From Bolinopsis microptera (Eukaryota; Ctenophora; Tentaculata; Lobata; Bolinopsidae), in NCBI RefSeq assembly GCF_026151205.1, contig NC_087079.1:8608635-8672634 (forward strand): 64,000 nucleotides of DNA. The letters run 5' to 3'. This document shows, one piece after another, positions 48,901-58,978 of the stretch. The translations under genes were made by a program, and so were the position numbers. The notes under the pieces are model-generated. The model ran no database searches, was not told where the DNA came from, and saw only the letters and a program-made list of their open reading frames with translations. Each line of letters begins with the position of its first letter. Positions within the stretch are counted from its first letter, which is position 1.

Positions 48901-51900
48901 AGAAGAAGTTGGAGAAGAAGAAACGGGAAGAGAACAAGATTAAGAAACGGGAAGATAAGGAAGAAAGGAAGAGAAAAGCTAGGGAACAAAAGCAGGTTAG
49001 AATTCTATTGTACGCTTCACGTTATGTAGGAAGATCAGAAACTGGGGCAGTGTTAACACAAATTAACTCAAGATCAACTTAATATTGCATTAACAATAGT
49101 AGGTAAAGATCCGTTGGGATATGCGGATGGTGATTGCAAAATTCTAAGCTTGTAAAGGGTTCAGCTACTGGTATAGGTAATTATACTTCAATATTAGAGA
49201 AATGATGCACTGAACCCCTCAGATAATTTCTGTGGTTACTTACGAAACACTATCTATTCGAAATATTTCCCTATCACATCACCACCAAATCCTTCTGTCT
49301 GATTATAAGTTCCATCAAATAAGGAAGGTCTCTTCGCGAACAGTGAGCCAGCAGAGGGGCTGGCATGGGGCCAATAGGGGGCTGGCATGGGGCCAGTAGG
49401 GGGCTGGTATGGGGCCAGCAGGGGGCTGGCATGATATGAGAATTGAGTTTAACACCGCTCGCTTGTTTTTTTGGGAGTCTAGTTGGGATAATTATATCTT
49501 GCTAATATAGCTCGCTAAATCGCTAAAATGCATTCTTTTACCAACGAAAGGAAACATGGTGTTTAATGTCTCATGATAGCTGCTCGATAAATTTTTTTAA
49601 ATATTTTAGGTAAACAAGTTTAAGCTGGTATCATTGCCTCCAAAAAAGGAACCTAATTCTAATTACATTTTCTAGAACTATAATTCTAATAATATGTTCT
49701 AGAACTATAATTCTAAATTCTAATAACATGTTCTAGAACTATAATTCTAGAACAATAGTTCTCGAACTATATATTTCTAAAAATGTAATACTTAAATCTC
49801 GCCTTCTTAGCTGGAGAAGAACAAGAAAATGCTGGCAAGCTGGGATCCCAAACGAGACATCTCCAACACAAAGTCCTTCAAACAGCAGCCCTCGATAGCT
49901 GACTACCACAAAGTGGTTGAAAGTTGTTACTTTGGGCGGAGCTTGGAGGAGATAGCACCTTGGGGAGGGGTACCTTATTATGCTTCCTTGTGTGTGGAGT
50001 ATTTGGAGTGTCATGATTTGACGATAGAGGGGTTGTATAGAAAAGAGGGAAACAAGCTTCAGATTAACCAGCTTGAAGCTACTTTTGAGATGGGTGAGTT
50101 AAAATCGAAATTCCTTTTTAAAGCACTGTACTGTGTTGACGTTTTTCAGATCGTTTAGTTCATTTTCAAAAAACTCCTTTTCTACACATATTAAATTTGT
50201 GGTTTGAAAATCTGAAAATCATTCCATTTTTTAACCCCCTTATCAATTTACGTCGTAAAGTCATATCAATAACTCAATTTCAGCGTTCAGCGGTGAAGAA
50301 GAAAGCCTGTCCGGGTTCAACCTAGTCGAGTTAGATGTCAGTGTCCACGTGGTCGCCAGTTCCATTAAGAAGTTTTTGAAGCGGCTCCCAACTCCTGTGA
50401 TACCCCACGAGTTTCATGATCTGCTCCTGGCCGCCGTCGGTATGTAAACTTTGTAATTAAATCAAAACATCACGTACCATCATCTTCTAGGATCACGGAT
50501 GCTTGGATGTTTGCGCAACTGGTACTAGCGGATATTTACGTTTGATGTGAGGCGCAAAAAAGGCGTTGGGCACTCATTTCACGCGCGTTTTTCTCTTCCA
50601 AGTGGCCATAAATAAAACTCGTGCTTTGCATGCTATTTGACAAATTGGTTGTGCTTTCTCTTTAAACTGTTATCTAGCTTGCTCTCAGCTAAACCTTCAA
50701 CAGAGGTAGGAAATCTAGAAGCAACTGCAAATGCTGATCACGTGGTTCGGAGTCTGGTAAAGGTTCAGGAGATTCTGAATACTTTTGTTAAACAGAGAAA
50801 GCTCACCCTGGCGTACATTATCAGACATCTTTCAAGGTATGTTGGTTGTGTGTTGTCTCTGTTGTCTCTTTTATAGAACATGTGCGAAAAGTTAAGCTGG
50901 TTTTTAACATAATTGTTAGGATACTATCAAACAATGCAAATGTGCCCAGTTATTTTCATTCGAATTTGGAAAAGTTAGCGTCATCCTCAAATCACCATGG
51001 TTGAAGATTTAATCCTCAAATCACCAGGATAGCAGAGTTAAAAGACCAGAACAAGATGTCAGCCTTCAACCTGGCTATCATCTTCTGGCCCACTCTTCTC
51101 CAGCCCACCCAAGACGTACTGATGAAGAACGACGACAGAACCAAATTCAGTAACATGGTTGAATTCCTGATAGATAACTCTGACTCTCTGTTTGGTCCAG
51201 AATTACCAAGCTGCCCGCCTCCTGATGAAGAGGATATTTACGACATGGTATTCCACCCTGAACTTGTGGTTAGTCAACAAATCAAATGATTGACTTAAAT
51301 TTACACATTAACTACATAATTAACATCATGTTTATCACATCAGAATTGTTTTACAATTATAATAATTGATCCTCAGTGCTAACATGACATAGTCCCACTT
51401 GCAGAAACAGAAGACACAGGAAGAGTACGAGTACATAAAGCGTCCTAAAACCTACTTCAACCAAGCGCTGCGTGTGGGACATGTGCCCAGTCTGGTGAAA
51501 CAGATCGTCACTTTCATTGAACATGGTTCGTGTCCTTGAAACGTTGGAATTTTCATAATATGGAGCTAGATATGTATGTAACATATATGTATATAAGAGT
51601 TGTTGTATTGTTTTAAATTTTGGAATTCCGCGGAAAGTTTATGTCAAGCATGACTTGCTGCACAGACATAGTCTACACGTCTAATCGTCTCCATTACCAG
51701 GACGGATTACTACAAGTCTTTACGTGCACACAGCTCGGTCTGACCTGGTGGACAACTTCGTTAAGACATACGAAGCAGCTTACGCGGTAGACGAACATCG
51801 CTCGCTTAATCTGAGGAAAGTTCTGAAAAATCTGACGATAACTCGGTCCCCGACTGATGACAGTATCAGCGCCAGTACTACCACTGATGAGAACTCTGTC

Positions 51901-53542
51901 TCTTCCACATCAGGTGCTTTTAATGTTAACTTTCATGTTTAACTACTCGACTCTCTTAAAGAGATTTTGACAAAACAAAGCACAAACTGAAACCAATTCA
52001 TTTGTTATCACGTGATAATGTCCGGAAGTTTGAACAAAATTTCGTCATCTTGACACTAAGATCACTCATGAACGGGTGGCCCTAAAAAAGTAATGAGTAT
52101 TAGTGTCAATCATGCGAGAAGTTTTCTGAATGACCGAATGAAAATATAATGGAAAATGTAAAAATATAATGATAAATAATGTACATTTCCAGGAGACCTG
52201 TCGGACAGCAGATTCGGAGTGTTTGAAGAGCAGACTATGGATTGTACCATATTAGCTACTGTGCTCAAGAGATACCTCGCAAGTTTGATAATTCCTATGA
52301 TTCCCGCGGAGCATCATGTTAATTTCCTGGAAATTGCGACAGGTGAAGAAATTGTAGAGATAAAGAGATTGTAGAGATAAAGAGATTAGCTGATTATATA
52401 TTCATTATTCAGAATAATTCCATATTTTGTAACAAGAACTGTATCCCATCATAGGTAAAAATTAATACTACAAATTATGTTTATTTCGGATTTTTGATTC
52501 AACAAAATTGATATTCCTGTATTATAGTCGGTGAAGAAAGTCGAGGCGCAAAGATACGAGACTGCTTTGACGAGTTGAAGACAAGTCACAAAATCTTGCT
52601 GTCCTACCTGATGAAACATCTTAGCTTGTTTGTTATTTTTAATTGCATTCGTTACATACTTTATTGGGGGATCAAATTTTACCTTCCATCACTGCAGAAT
52701 GCTTAATTTTTAATCCATTTTCATACAGCTTGAAAATCAATCCGTTTTATGGAGGTGTAGCCTAACTATAAAAAACCTTCCTCTCACATAACTAACCTAC
52801 AGGATGCGAGACAAAGGAGTTGGCCAGCTTGAGGAGACATTTGCTCCAATACTATTCTACGGTAACACGGATCTCTGCTCCACTAACCTGACGGACCTGA
52901 CAGAGCCCACAAGTCCTGTTCCAATCACGTACAGTCCCAACATGGTCCAACAACAGCGGTGTATTAGATACCTCCTGGAGAATGTTCATGTTTATGCGCT
53001 CAAAGATGGAATTTCTTTGTATGCACCCCTTTATGAGACTATGGAACAGGTCTGACTAATGATAACAGAGAAAAGAATATGTTACATATATATTTTACAT
53101 AGCATATTTTACTTCACTCAATACTTGTTGATCGTTGAATATGTATTTCAAAAAGACATGAACACTAATATGTAATTCGATTTATTTTTCTAATTCCACA
53201 AATTTTAATGTGGTGATTTTCCAGGATATGAACTCACCATCAAGTCACCAATACAGCAGTGTCCACTACAGCTTGCCAGTCCTCCCAGAGGAAACACGGC
53301 ACTACGACCTCCCCTCCGACGTGCCCCACTACATCGACCCTCTCTACTCCTCCATCTCCAACACCTACACTCGAGATCCAGCCCTCAGGTCACCCATCAC
53401 CGGCCCTCAATACGCAGACCCGGACGACTTGTCCGAGTTGTACGAGGAGGATCCCACAATATCCCCCAACACTAATACGTATGTGGACGCTGTGCCACTG
53501 GTCATCAGAGCCAACAATTCGGATGTTCTGCCAAACAGATAA
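30904..53542 (+). CDS. ARHGAP35: p190RhoGAP homologue with a second, pseudo-RhoGAP domain
   Basis: Exon starts-ends: 30904-31010, 31277-32668, 32798-33004, 34018-34132, 34832-34931, 36279-36444, 37459-37608, 37998-38170, 39607-39730, 40953-41070, 42231-42400, 44128-44226, 48144-48244, 48410-48687, 48894-48995, 49811-50093, 50284-50439, 50689-50836, 51028-51268, 51405-51525, 51701-51913, 52193-52342, 52528-52627, 52803-53049, 53225-53542. All phases agree; total 5379 nt, 1792 residues (human about 1500). Domain order: GTPase-like domain with P-loop GPGKSCLCNRF (K27, S28) and SKYD in place of NKxD; FF-type helices to about 500; two pseudoGTPase (pG1, pG2) regions about 575-940; lysine/glutamate coiled coil; active-type RhoGAP with arginine finger R1211 (EGLYRKEGNK); second GAP-like domain with V1459 in the finger place; tyrosine-rich tail. 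It should inactivate Rho at the membrane and cytoskeleton. Family membership is firm; ARHGAP35 versus ARHGAP5 cannot be decided. Confidence 0.9.
33235..33444. repeat. 42-bp tandem repeat, five copies, intronic
   Basis: Five head-to-tail units of 42 bp with few differences lie in the intron after exon 3. The unit is a multiple of three and has no stop in one frame of each strand, which creates long false open frames on both strands. There are no spacers, so it is a minisatellite and not a CRISPR-like array. Confidence 0.92.
36470..36533 (+). repeat. Two poly(G) runs just after exon 6
   Basis: Runs of 14 G (36470-36483) and 27 G (36507-36533) lie within 90 bp of the exon 6 donor (36444). They might form G-quadruplexes in the pre-mRNA. 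Their exact length should be treated with caution. Confidence 0.85.
38161..38204 (+). repeat. 22-bp tandem duplication across the exon 8 splice donor
   Basis: The unit CATTATCTTGGTAGGAATG plus TTA occurs twice in a row and contains the donor TTG|GTAGGA, so two identical donors stand 22 nt apart. Only the upstream one (exon end 38170) keeps the frame into exon 9. Use of the second adds 22 nt and shifts the frame. Confidence 0.85.
38949..38964 (+). repeat. Poly(C) run of 16
   Basis: A homopolymer of 16 C in the intron between exons 8 and 9, followed by more C-rich sequence to about 39010. No other feature is seen here. Confidence 0.85.
44624..45399. repeat. Foldback element with ~110-bp inverted arms and direct flanks
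   Basis: Arms at about 44677-44784 and 45240-45377 are inverted copies built from a short alternating word (GGACACGAGGGCG and GGACACAAGGGCGGTAG types), the right arm being longer by extra units. About 455 bp of unrelated sequence lies between. Outside, a roughly 40-bp sequence starting CCTATGACCT and holding CGTAAAGGGTAG occurs as a direct repeat at 44624-44665 and 45363-45399. No coding capacity. It sits in the 3.9-kb intron after exon 12. Confidence 0.65.
46881..47158 (+). CDS. Candidate alternative first exon of the p190RhoGAP gene
   Basis: An ATG at 46881 in good context (CTCCATGG) opens 92 codons ending at a donor (CTG|GTAATT) in phase 2, the phase exon 13 requires. An in-frame TGA at 46857 and the lack of any AG between it and the ATG rule out a normal internal exon in this frame, so it fits a first exon fed by an internal promoter. 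The peptide is acidic and serine-rich (EDNSDGDLSPDVF, DCSSGEDSP). Joined to exons 13-25 it gives 2736 nt, 911 residues: coiled coil, both GAP domains and tail, without the GTPase, FF and pG parts. No transcript evidence is available to me. Confidence 0.42.
47168..47374. repeat. 31-bp tandem repeat, about five copies
   Basis: Unit built on TGATATCGTGTTAATATTAA plus 11 more bases, repeated about five times with the first copy diverged. It begins ten bases after the candidate alternative exon's donor. Confidence 0.85.
48047..48129 (+). repeat. Short tandem repeat just before the exon 13 acceptor
   Basis: Three to four copies of a unit containing AATACGTGAACTAACA end 14 bases before the exon 13 acceptor at 48143, taking the place where a branch point and pyrimidine tract would be expected. 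Confidence 0.7.
49347..49432. repeat. 22-23-bp G-rich tandem repeat, four copies
   Basis: Units of the form GGGGGCTGGCATGGGGCCAG/ATA repeated four times in the intron before the first RhoGAP exon. G-runs at regular spacing suggest possible quadruplex formation. Confidence 0.85.
49669..49770. repeat. Palindromic TTCTAGAACTATAATTCTA repeats
   Basis: Several overlapping copies of the self-complementary word TTCTAGAA joined by ATAATTCTAA stretches. It ends about 40 bp before the acceptor of the exon that carries the arginine finger. Confidence 0.75.
51405..53049 (+). other. Exons encoding the second, finger-less RhoGAP-like domain
   Basis: Exons 20-24 (residues about 1411-1687). Parallels with the first domain: ITTSLYVHTARSD against TIEGLYRKEGNK; DCTILATVLKRYLASLIIPMIP against DVSVHVVASSIKKFLKRLPTPVIP; LLSYLMKHLS against LAYIIRHLS; GQLEETFAPILF against FNLAIIFWPTLL; and a last helix RCIRYLLEN against NMVEFLIDN. 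The arginine finger is valine (V1459) and the conserved asparagine of the NLAIIF block is glutamine, so GTPase activation is not expected. A serine/threonine-rich insert lies between its first two blocks. Confidence 0.75.
53303..53428 (+). other. YxxPxD motifs in the C-terminal tail
   Basis: The last exon encodes HYDLPSD (tyrosine about residue 1714) and QYADPDD (about 1750), both fitting YxxPxD, with further YxxP sites between (HYSLPV upstream, HYIDPLY). In vertebrate p190RhoGAP two phosphorylated YxxPxD sites before the GAP domain bind the SH2 domains of p120RasGAP. Here they stand after both GAP domains. Binding is inferred from motif only. Confidence 0.6.
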
Positions 53543-55258
53543 CGATTGGTAATCCCACTTAACCACGGGGTGTACTCTGTAATCCCGCCTCTTTCCGGTG
53601 GAGGAGGAGTTACCCGTGTTATTTTGAAATTGGAGCTACAATTTGAAGCGTTGTATTCGTGTATATTGTACATTGTATGTAGAAGTAGTGGGATGCATGG
53701 ACTAAGGAGCCGATATTCCATTATATTGCATGTGACAAGGAAGAGCGACTGTTAAAACCATTATACGATAAACTCCTGTTCAAGTGATGGATATTTTTAC
53801 TACGGCTTTAAACTCGAATTTTGTTTTTAGGATATAATTAATAAGTTATTATAACCTTACTTTCGAAGAGATTCAGTAGGTTACAGAAAATTGAGTGTTC
53901 TCTCCTCACGCTATCCGGTTCACAAGCAAACTGCTGCAGAAATTCATTTCATTCAGACAATTTGTTATGTACTTCTGAATCATAGTGCTATTTTTTTAAC
54001 TGAGTTATAAGAAGGCTCCTTTGCCTCTTTTTAAAAACATTTTTGTTGGCTCACATTATTTTTAACTTAACGTTAAAGAAATTTTGTGATCAGTATACCT
54101 CACAAATTCAATTCATTGGCCCAAGGGTTGTTTTGATTTTGAAATGAAAATTTTGAAGGTTGTTAATTCAAAATACATTTTTGTTTTTTATGCCTGTGGT
54201 ATAAAATTATCTATAAATACGATATGATATATTATTCAATGTTCTGTCTTTTTAATAATACAAGCAGATTTTTGTTTGCAATATTTGTTGAAATATATAG
54301 AGTTTTACTGAACAATCTGACGAAGTTTACAGCAATAATCAATAAAAATCTTTCACTTGACATGACGGGAGGTCGGGAGGACCGTGAAAATCTGTAAATA
54401 TTAAGACCTTAAAGCTTTTAACTGCTCAGAAAGGAAGGAAGACCATGAAATCATCATCAAGTTGGAAACAATATCAATGAATATATGTAGAAATAAATTT
54501 GTGTCAATGATCTATTTACCTTAAAGTTAATATGGAGGTTTTCTAGTACAACTTTCTTATACATGAGAAAGGTTACTCGACATAAATTACTTCGGAGCGG
54601 AGAGGTTTCCATACCAACACTGGAGCCCACTCCAGTGTTGGTATGGAAATTGGACGCTGGAGGCCTTGATGCATGTTGAATATCTCTTAACACCGCGCGC
54701 GAAAAGAGGTATACATACAATTACAACGTGTATCAATGGAGGCCTAAGCGCTCATTTTAATGTCCGTTCAATTAAATTATGTCCGGTCAAATAATTTCCG
54801 ATAAGGTAGCAGATCTATCTACAGTGTGTTTTAAATTTAAGCCTTCCTTACGGTGGCTTTCACAACTTGTCCCTATGTCTCCAACTCCTGCTGCTGGAGA
54901 GAGAGAGACTCCCAAACCATATAGGCATATACCACAATCATATTATACATAGATGACGGCAAAATACTCCTGGAGTCTTGAAGCTCTGTTTAACTACCGC
55001 CCCTGGTGCAAACTCCAGCCCCGCGTCGGGTTAAAGACGGCTAGACAGAGACTTCCACTTCCAGTACAGGGGAAGTCGTGGACTGTTATGTGCAACTCGT
55101 AGGACTGTGCATCGTTCCTGATCCTGGTGGGTCATGTTACTTCTGAATCGGGATCGTCAAACAATTGTGAGTTGATACACAGTTGCCTGGGTGTCTAAGT
55201 GGAAACTAGTGTCTCTGGAGTCTGGTCTGTGGTCCTCGCTTATATGTTTATATATGTA
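53543..55258. other. 3' UTR and spacer
   Basis: The p190RhoGAP message probably ends near an AATAAA at 54341-54346, giving a 3' UTR of about 0.8 kb. Beyond it a perfect hairpin at 54606-54649 is the only structured feature recognised. No coding region is supported. Confidence 0.45.
54606..54649. repeat. Perfect 20-bp hairpin with 4-nt loop
   Basis: The arm TTTCCATACCAACACTGGAG is followed by CCCA and then its exact inverted complement. A 20-bp uninterrupted stem is far beyond chance and has no sign of decay. It could be a small foldback element, a transcript-end structure or a small-RNA precursor core. Confidence 0.85.
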
Positions 55259-56340
55259 CTAGTGTAACCCGGCCTACGGCCGGGATTTCACTGCCGCAGT
55301 TAAAAGGGTAGGAGTAATTACCCGCTGAGTCAAAACCCGCATTAGGTGACCCAATAGTTTCTTACGTTGGTTTGGACATGTCAGTAGAATGCCTGAAGAT
55401 CGGTTACCTAACTATCTACTTGAATAGAAACCCAAGCATGGGAAACGATCAAGAGGCAGGCCTAGGAAGAGCTTAAATGATGTTTTTATTGAAGATGCTG
55501 AGCAGAGATTGGATCGTAATGGACTCACGATTGATTGTATGAGAAGATTGGCTGCAGATCGAAAAGGATGGAGAAATATTACCGGCCGAAGTTGTATAAT
55601 ACAAAGTAATGACGCAGATGACGCAGACTAATCCTTTTGGATGGAGATCTCGCCATGTATGTATGTAACATAGTTTCTTAAACAATAATCTCATAATCAG
55701 TTATTTCTTGTGGATAATTAAGTCATTATTAGCCATGAGGCACCACACTCCATGATCATAAGGTCTGAACACCGAGTATTACACCTCATCACTCCCGTCT
55801 TGATTCTTGAACCGCTTTCTATTTTTATTTAAATCGGTTATAGAAATTAACCCTTGTTAACTCCGCACCACACCCGCATATTATATTTGAAAACACGCAT
55901 AACATTGTCGTATGAACTCTCTCTCTCTCTCTCTGCAGTCCAAACAGACCCCAAACACTAACAGTCCCCCCTCCCCTAATAAGCTTAAGGTATAACATTA
56001 CAGCGAATCTTCCGGGCTAATCAAATTATGACGCTACTTAAATGCAGCTATAACATATTACACAGTAATGAGAGAGAGAGAGAGCAAGCCCCGTAACTCT
56101 TGCCGTTCTGCTCACGCAATTTTATGTAACATTTGTGGTACAAAACCATCAATTAAACCACTTACCATCGGCCGATTTAAAAAAAATTCCTATGGGCTTC
56201 ATCAGAGTTTTGTCGACACTATACCGAAAAAATCAGTCCCGTAACTCTTACCATTTTTTTGTATAACACACGGACAGACAGACAGACAGACACACAGACA
56301 CACACACATTCTGGTGTTATTAAGGTGATATCTCGAATCA
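55259..56340 (-). mobile_element. Helitron-like non-autonomous element, copy B
   Basis: Reverse-complement relative of copy A. Its terminus reads CTAG at 55259-55262 preceded (plus strand) by A, i.e. CTAG|T on the element strand, with hairpin CCCGGCCTACGGCCGGG reading at 55268-55284. It shares the body words of copy A (CGGTATAGTG, GATGGTTTTGTAC, GTGTGGTGCGGAGTTAA) but has GT/CTGT microsatellites and an inserted LINE fragment at 55353-55631. The far end is not resolved. Confidence 0.6.
55353..55631 (+). pseudogene. LINE ORF2 C-terminal fragment inside Helitron copy B
   Basis: Plus-strand translation gives FLRWFGHVSRMPEDRLPNYL, one stop, then GKRSRGRPRKSLNDVF and LAADRKGWRN, the well-known C-terminal end of endonuclease-RT type LINE proteins. 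Only this tail is present, consistent with a 5'-truncated insertion. It belongs to a different family from the CR1-like copies at 18-29 kb. Confidence 0.75.
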
Positions 56341-56929
56341 CACAGTATCCTGTTCCTGAAAAATTCCCTATTTTTGAACCGTCCATGAGTATCGCCCAGT
56401 GTGAATTCTGGGTAATTCCGACCTGTAACGTCATTGCAGACCGCTCATCTGTCGTTGTTTTGAGTTTCCGATCCAAAACCAAATCCTGGGGTTACACGAG
56501 ACGTGGTAGCCAGTAGCCTGTGAGCGTGTTAAATCCTGGTGCTTCTTTGAGTTTGACTCAATGGATGTGTGTTCTACGTTGAGTTTCGTCAAGACTTGAC
56601 GAGCCATCACATCTTCTAACCACCCCACAGCGAAGTAAAGTCTCGCTCGTTGCTGGTTGCACCAGCACAGCAGAGAGTTCGTATACCCCACTAGACAGTA
56701 TCACGCTGTGACCCCCATTGAAAGTCACAGGGGCTACAACGTGAGGTAGTATATCCCTTGATCGGCGGCTTATTGCTACACGTTGTATAACTCTCTCGTG
56801 CACGCTCTCTCGGCCGGCCCTTTGTGGCACGAAATAAAAAGGCCAAGTAAAAGGGGTCTGGGGTTGCAACGTGTGCGACTTATTATGTATTATAGAAAGT
56901 CAACATGAACTTGATGAGCTTATCTTTGA

Positions 56930-57290
56930 AGTGCTCGAGATATTGATCAATGACATTCAAATCATCAAACGGTACTGGTAGGGGATTGCATTCCACAATT
57001 TAGCTTTAGGTCCCTGAACTGCAAATGTGTTGTCAAACAAGGTGAGGTTTTCTGTTGAACTGGTTTTACGTTTTGATGGAATAACTGCTAGGTTTCCAAG
57101 CTTTTGGAATTTGGCGTGAAACAAATAGAAGTAGAACTAAGAACTTTCAGATCATTGCTGGTCTTTCCGTGGAGGATTTTCCACATGTACTTGTACTTGT
57201 AGAGAATGATGACTCGATGGATGTCAAAATTAGACCATATACATGACCTATTTTCCGCAGAATCGAGAATATTATCCAAATATGATTTAA
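56930..57290 (-). pseudogene. Decayed LINE RT C-terminal fragment
   Basis: Minus-strand translation reads HRVIILYKYKYMWKILHGKT, a stop after KSLET, then in another frame LFDNTFAVQGPKAKLWNAIP, which follows the usual 'ILYxWKIxxG... FAVxGPKLWNxLP' tail of CR1/L2-type LINE proteins. One stop and one frameshift show that it is old. No catalytic part is present. Confidence 0.65.
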
Positions 57291-57299
57291 ATATTATCG

Positions 57300-58978
57300 G
57301 AGTATAATTAGAATTTAGAATTTAGAACATTTAACGTTTTTTTAGTAATAAGGACTGACCTTCTATTCAAGCTCATGCCTTTATATCATATTGTATCGTG
57401 TTACTAGAAAAAGATGGTGAATATATTAATATCATTGCCTGAGCCCTGAGGGCTCCCTTAATTAGAATTACCGCCGGTAATATTGTGTGTTACCATGGTA
57501 ACGCAGTGTCTTGCGCGTCACGTGACTTACTGATAACGCTACACGTGTTACCGCGTGACCTATACTGCGCGCTGTGGACCCAGTACACTCGGTGTGATGC
57601 TGATGGAGGTCAGTGTGGTTTCGTTAATGTCTTGAAGCACAAGTTTTCCCGATTTCAATTTCAGTGTAACCGTAACACAAGCCAGTCCGAGACCGGAAAC
57701 TGTTCGTTGTCTAGTGATCGTTTGTCTACGCCCTCTCTTGTGACTAGTGTAACTGTAACTTCCACCGATGCTAACATCAGATATGATTTAATAACTGATT
57801 CGTTTTGAAATTGTGGTTACTACTTCACAAAACCGATGATTAATCAGCAATTATTCCCTCTTAGTCTTGAGTATGTCCCGTACTTCAGAAAAACAATCTC
57901 TTAGCTATGACAAAAGTCTCCCCAACCTAATTCAACCCTACACACCAAAAGTTATAACATATGAACCAGGAGCCATCACTAGCGAAGAATTGAAATAACT
58001 TATCCGCAAATCTGTGTCTTGAATTGAGGCGCTATCAGCTATGACGCACAAAAGTGAGAAACTGGGGATTTATCTGCAGATCATTCAAGTTAGTGAATGT
58101 ATTTTTCTAAAATAACCAAATATGTTGAGGCTGAAGAGCATTATCAAACGTCTTATCTGCATGGTTTTCTTGTGTGGTTGTATATTTCAGGCGATCTCCT
58201 CATGTTGATCACTTTAAAGTTGATATCCATTATCCAATGATCAATGAGTTACAATTATATAAAGTTATATAGTAAAGTAGTAATTATCTTGCATGGTATT
58301 GATGATGATTGTTGAATCATGATTTCAGATTTGTGACATAAACACTGACAATGACCACATCAGTTTTTTTTGTAAAATCTGTCTCGATAAGCTACAGAAA
58401 ATATTTTCAATACTCTCTACATTCTACAACCCAACCGAACTTTGATGATAAAAATAACCCTATAAGTCGGTTATAGAACTTGATTCGTCATTCGTTCCCT
58501 CCTTTAATGAAAAGCCTCGCCAGATAATGGTTATGAATTTGTAAGTGTCCTGTTAAAATAGCTGCTCAAATCTGACACAAGGTGTTTCTTCGCACATCTA
58601 ATAACTGTCCTTCAGTGATCCTCCTTCTCCAATAACCTGTCACCAATCCTGCCACCGTCCCTTCAATATCTAGTTATTACTTTGCCATTTCCGATCGCAG
58701 ACCCTCTATATCGGGATATGATACGAAAATTCACCATTTACATTCTAGTTCTGGAGAGTTCTGGAGAGTGTATTCGATTTTTTGTTTGGTTTGGGAGTCC
58801 AGCGAACAATTTTAATTTATTTAAGTAATTGTAATGCTTTTTATTTGTAGGGTTGATGAAGTACTTATATTATCATAAGATCTGGAGCATTTATTCGTCT
58901 AAAATGATGCAAATACACAGCGGTTAAATTAAACAAGCTTTTATTATTGTAATTTAATCAGTGTTTACATAACTACAG
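57300..58978. other. Spacer or 5' region of the guanylate cyclase gene
   Basis: No supported coding region. A 107-residue plus-strand frame at 57485-57808 has no recognisable domain. The first coding exon of the cyclase is preceded by a good acceptor (TAACTACAG at 58978), so a non-coding or short coding 5' exon of that gene may lie here. Confidence 0.4.

Noticed and set aside
56219-56869. Minus- and plus-strand frames around the microsatellite of Helitron copy B
   Set aside because: Low-complexity CA/GT and GACA repeats produce the open frames; no domain is seen.
57485-57808. 107-residue plus-strand frame
   Set aside because: No recognisable domain, no splice sites linking it to the cyclase exons in phase, and composition like the surrounding spacer.
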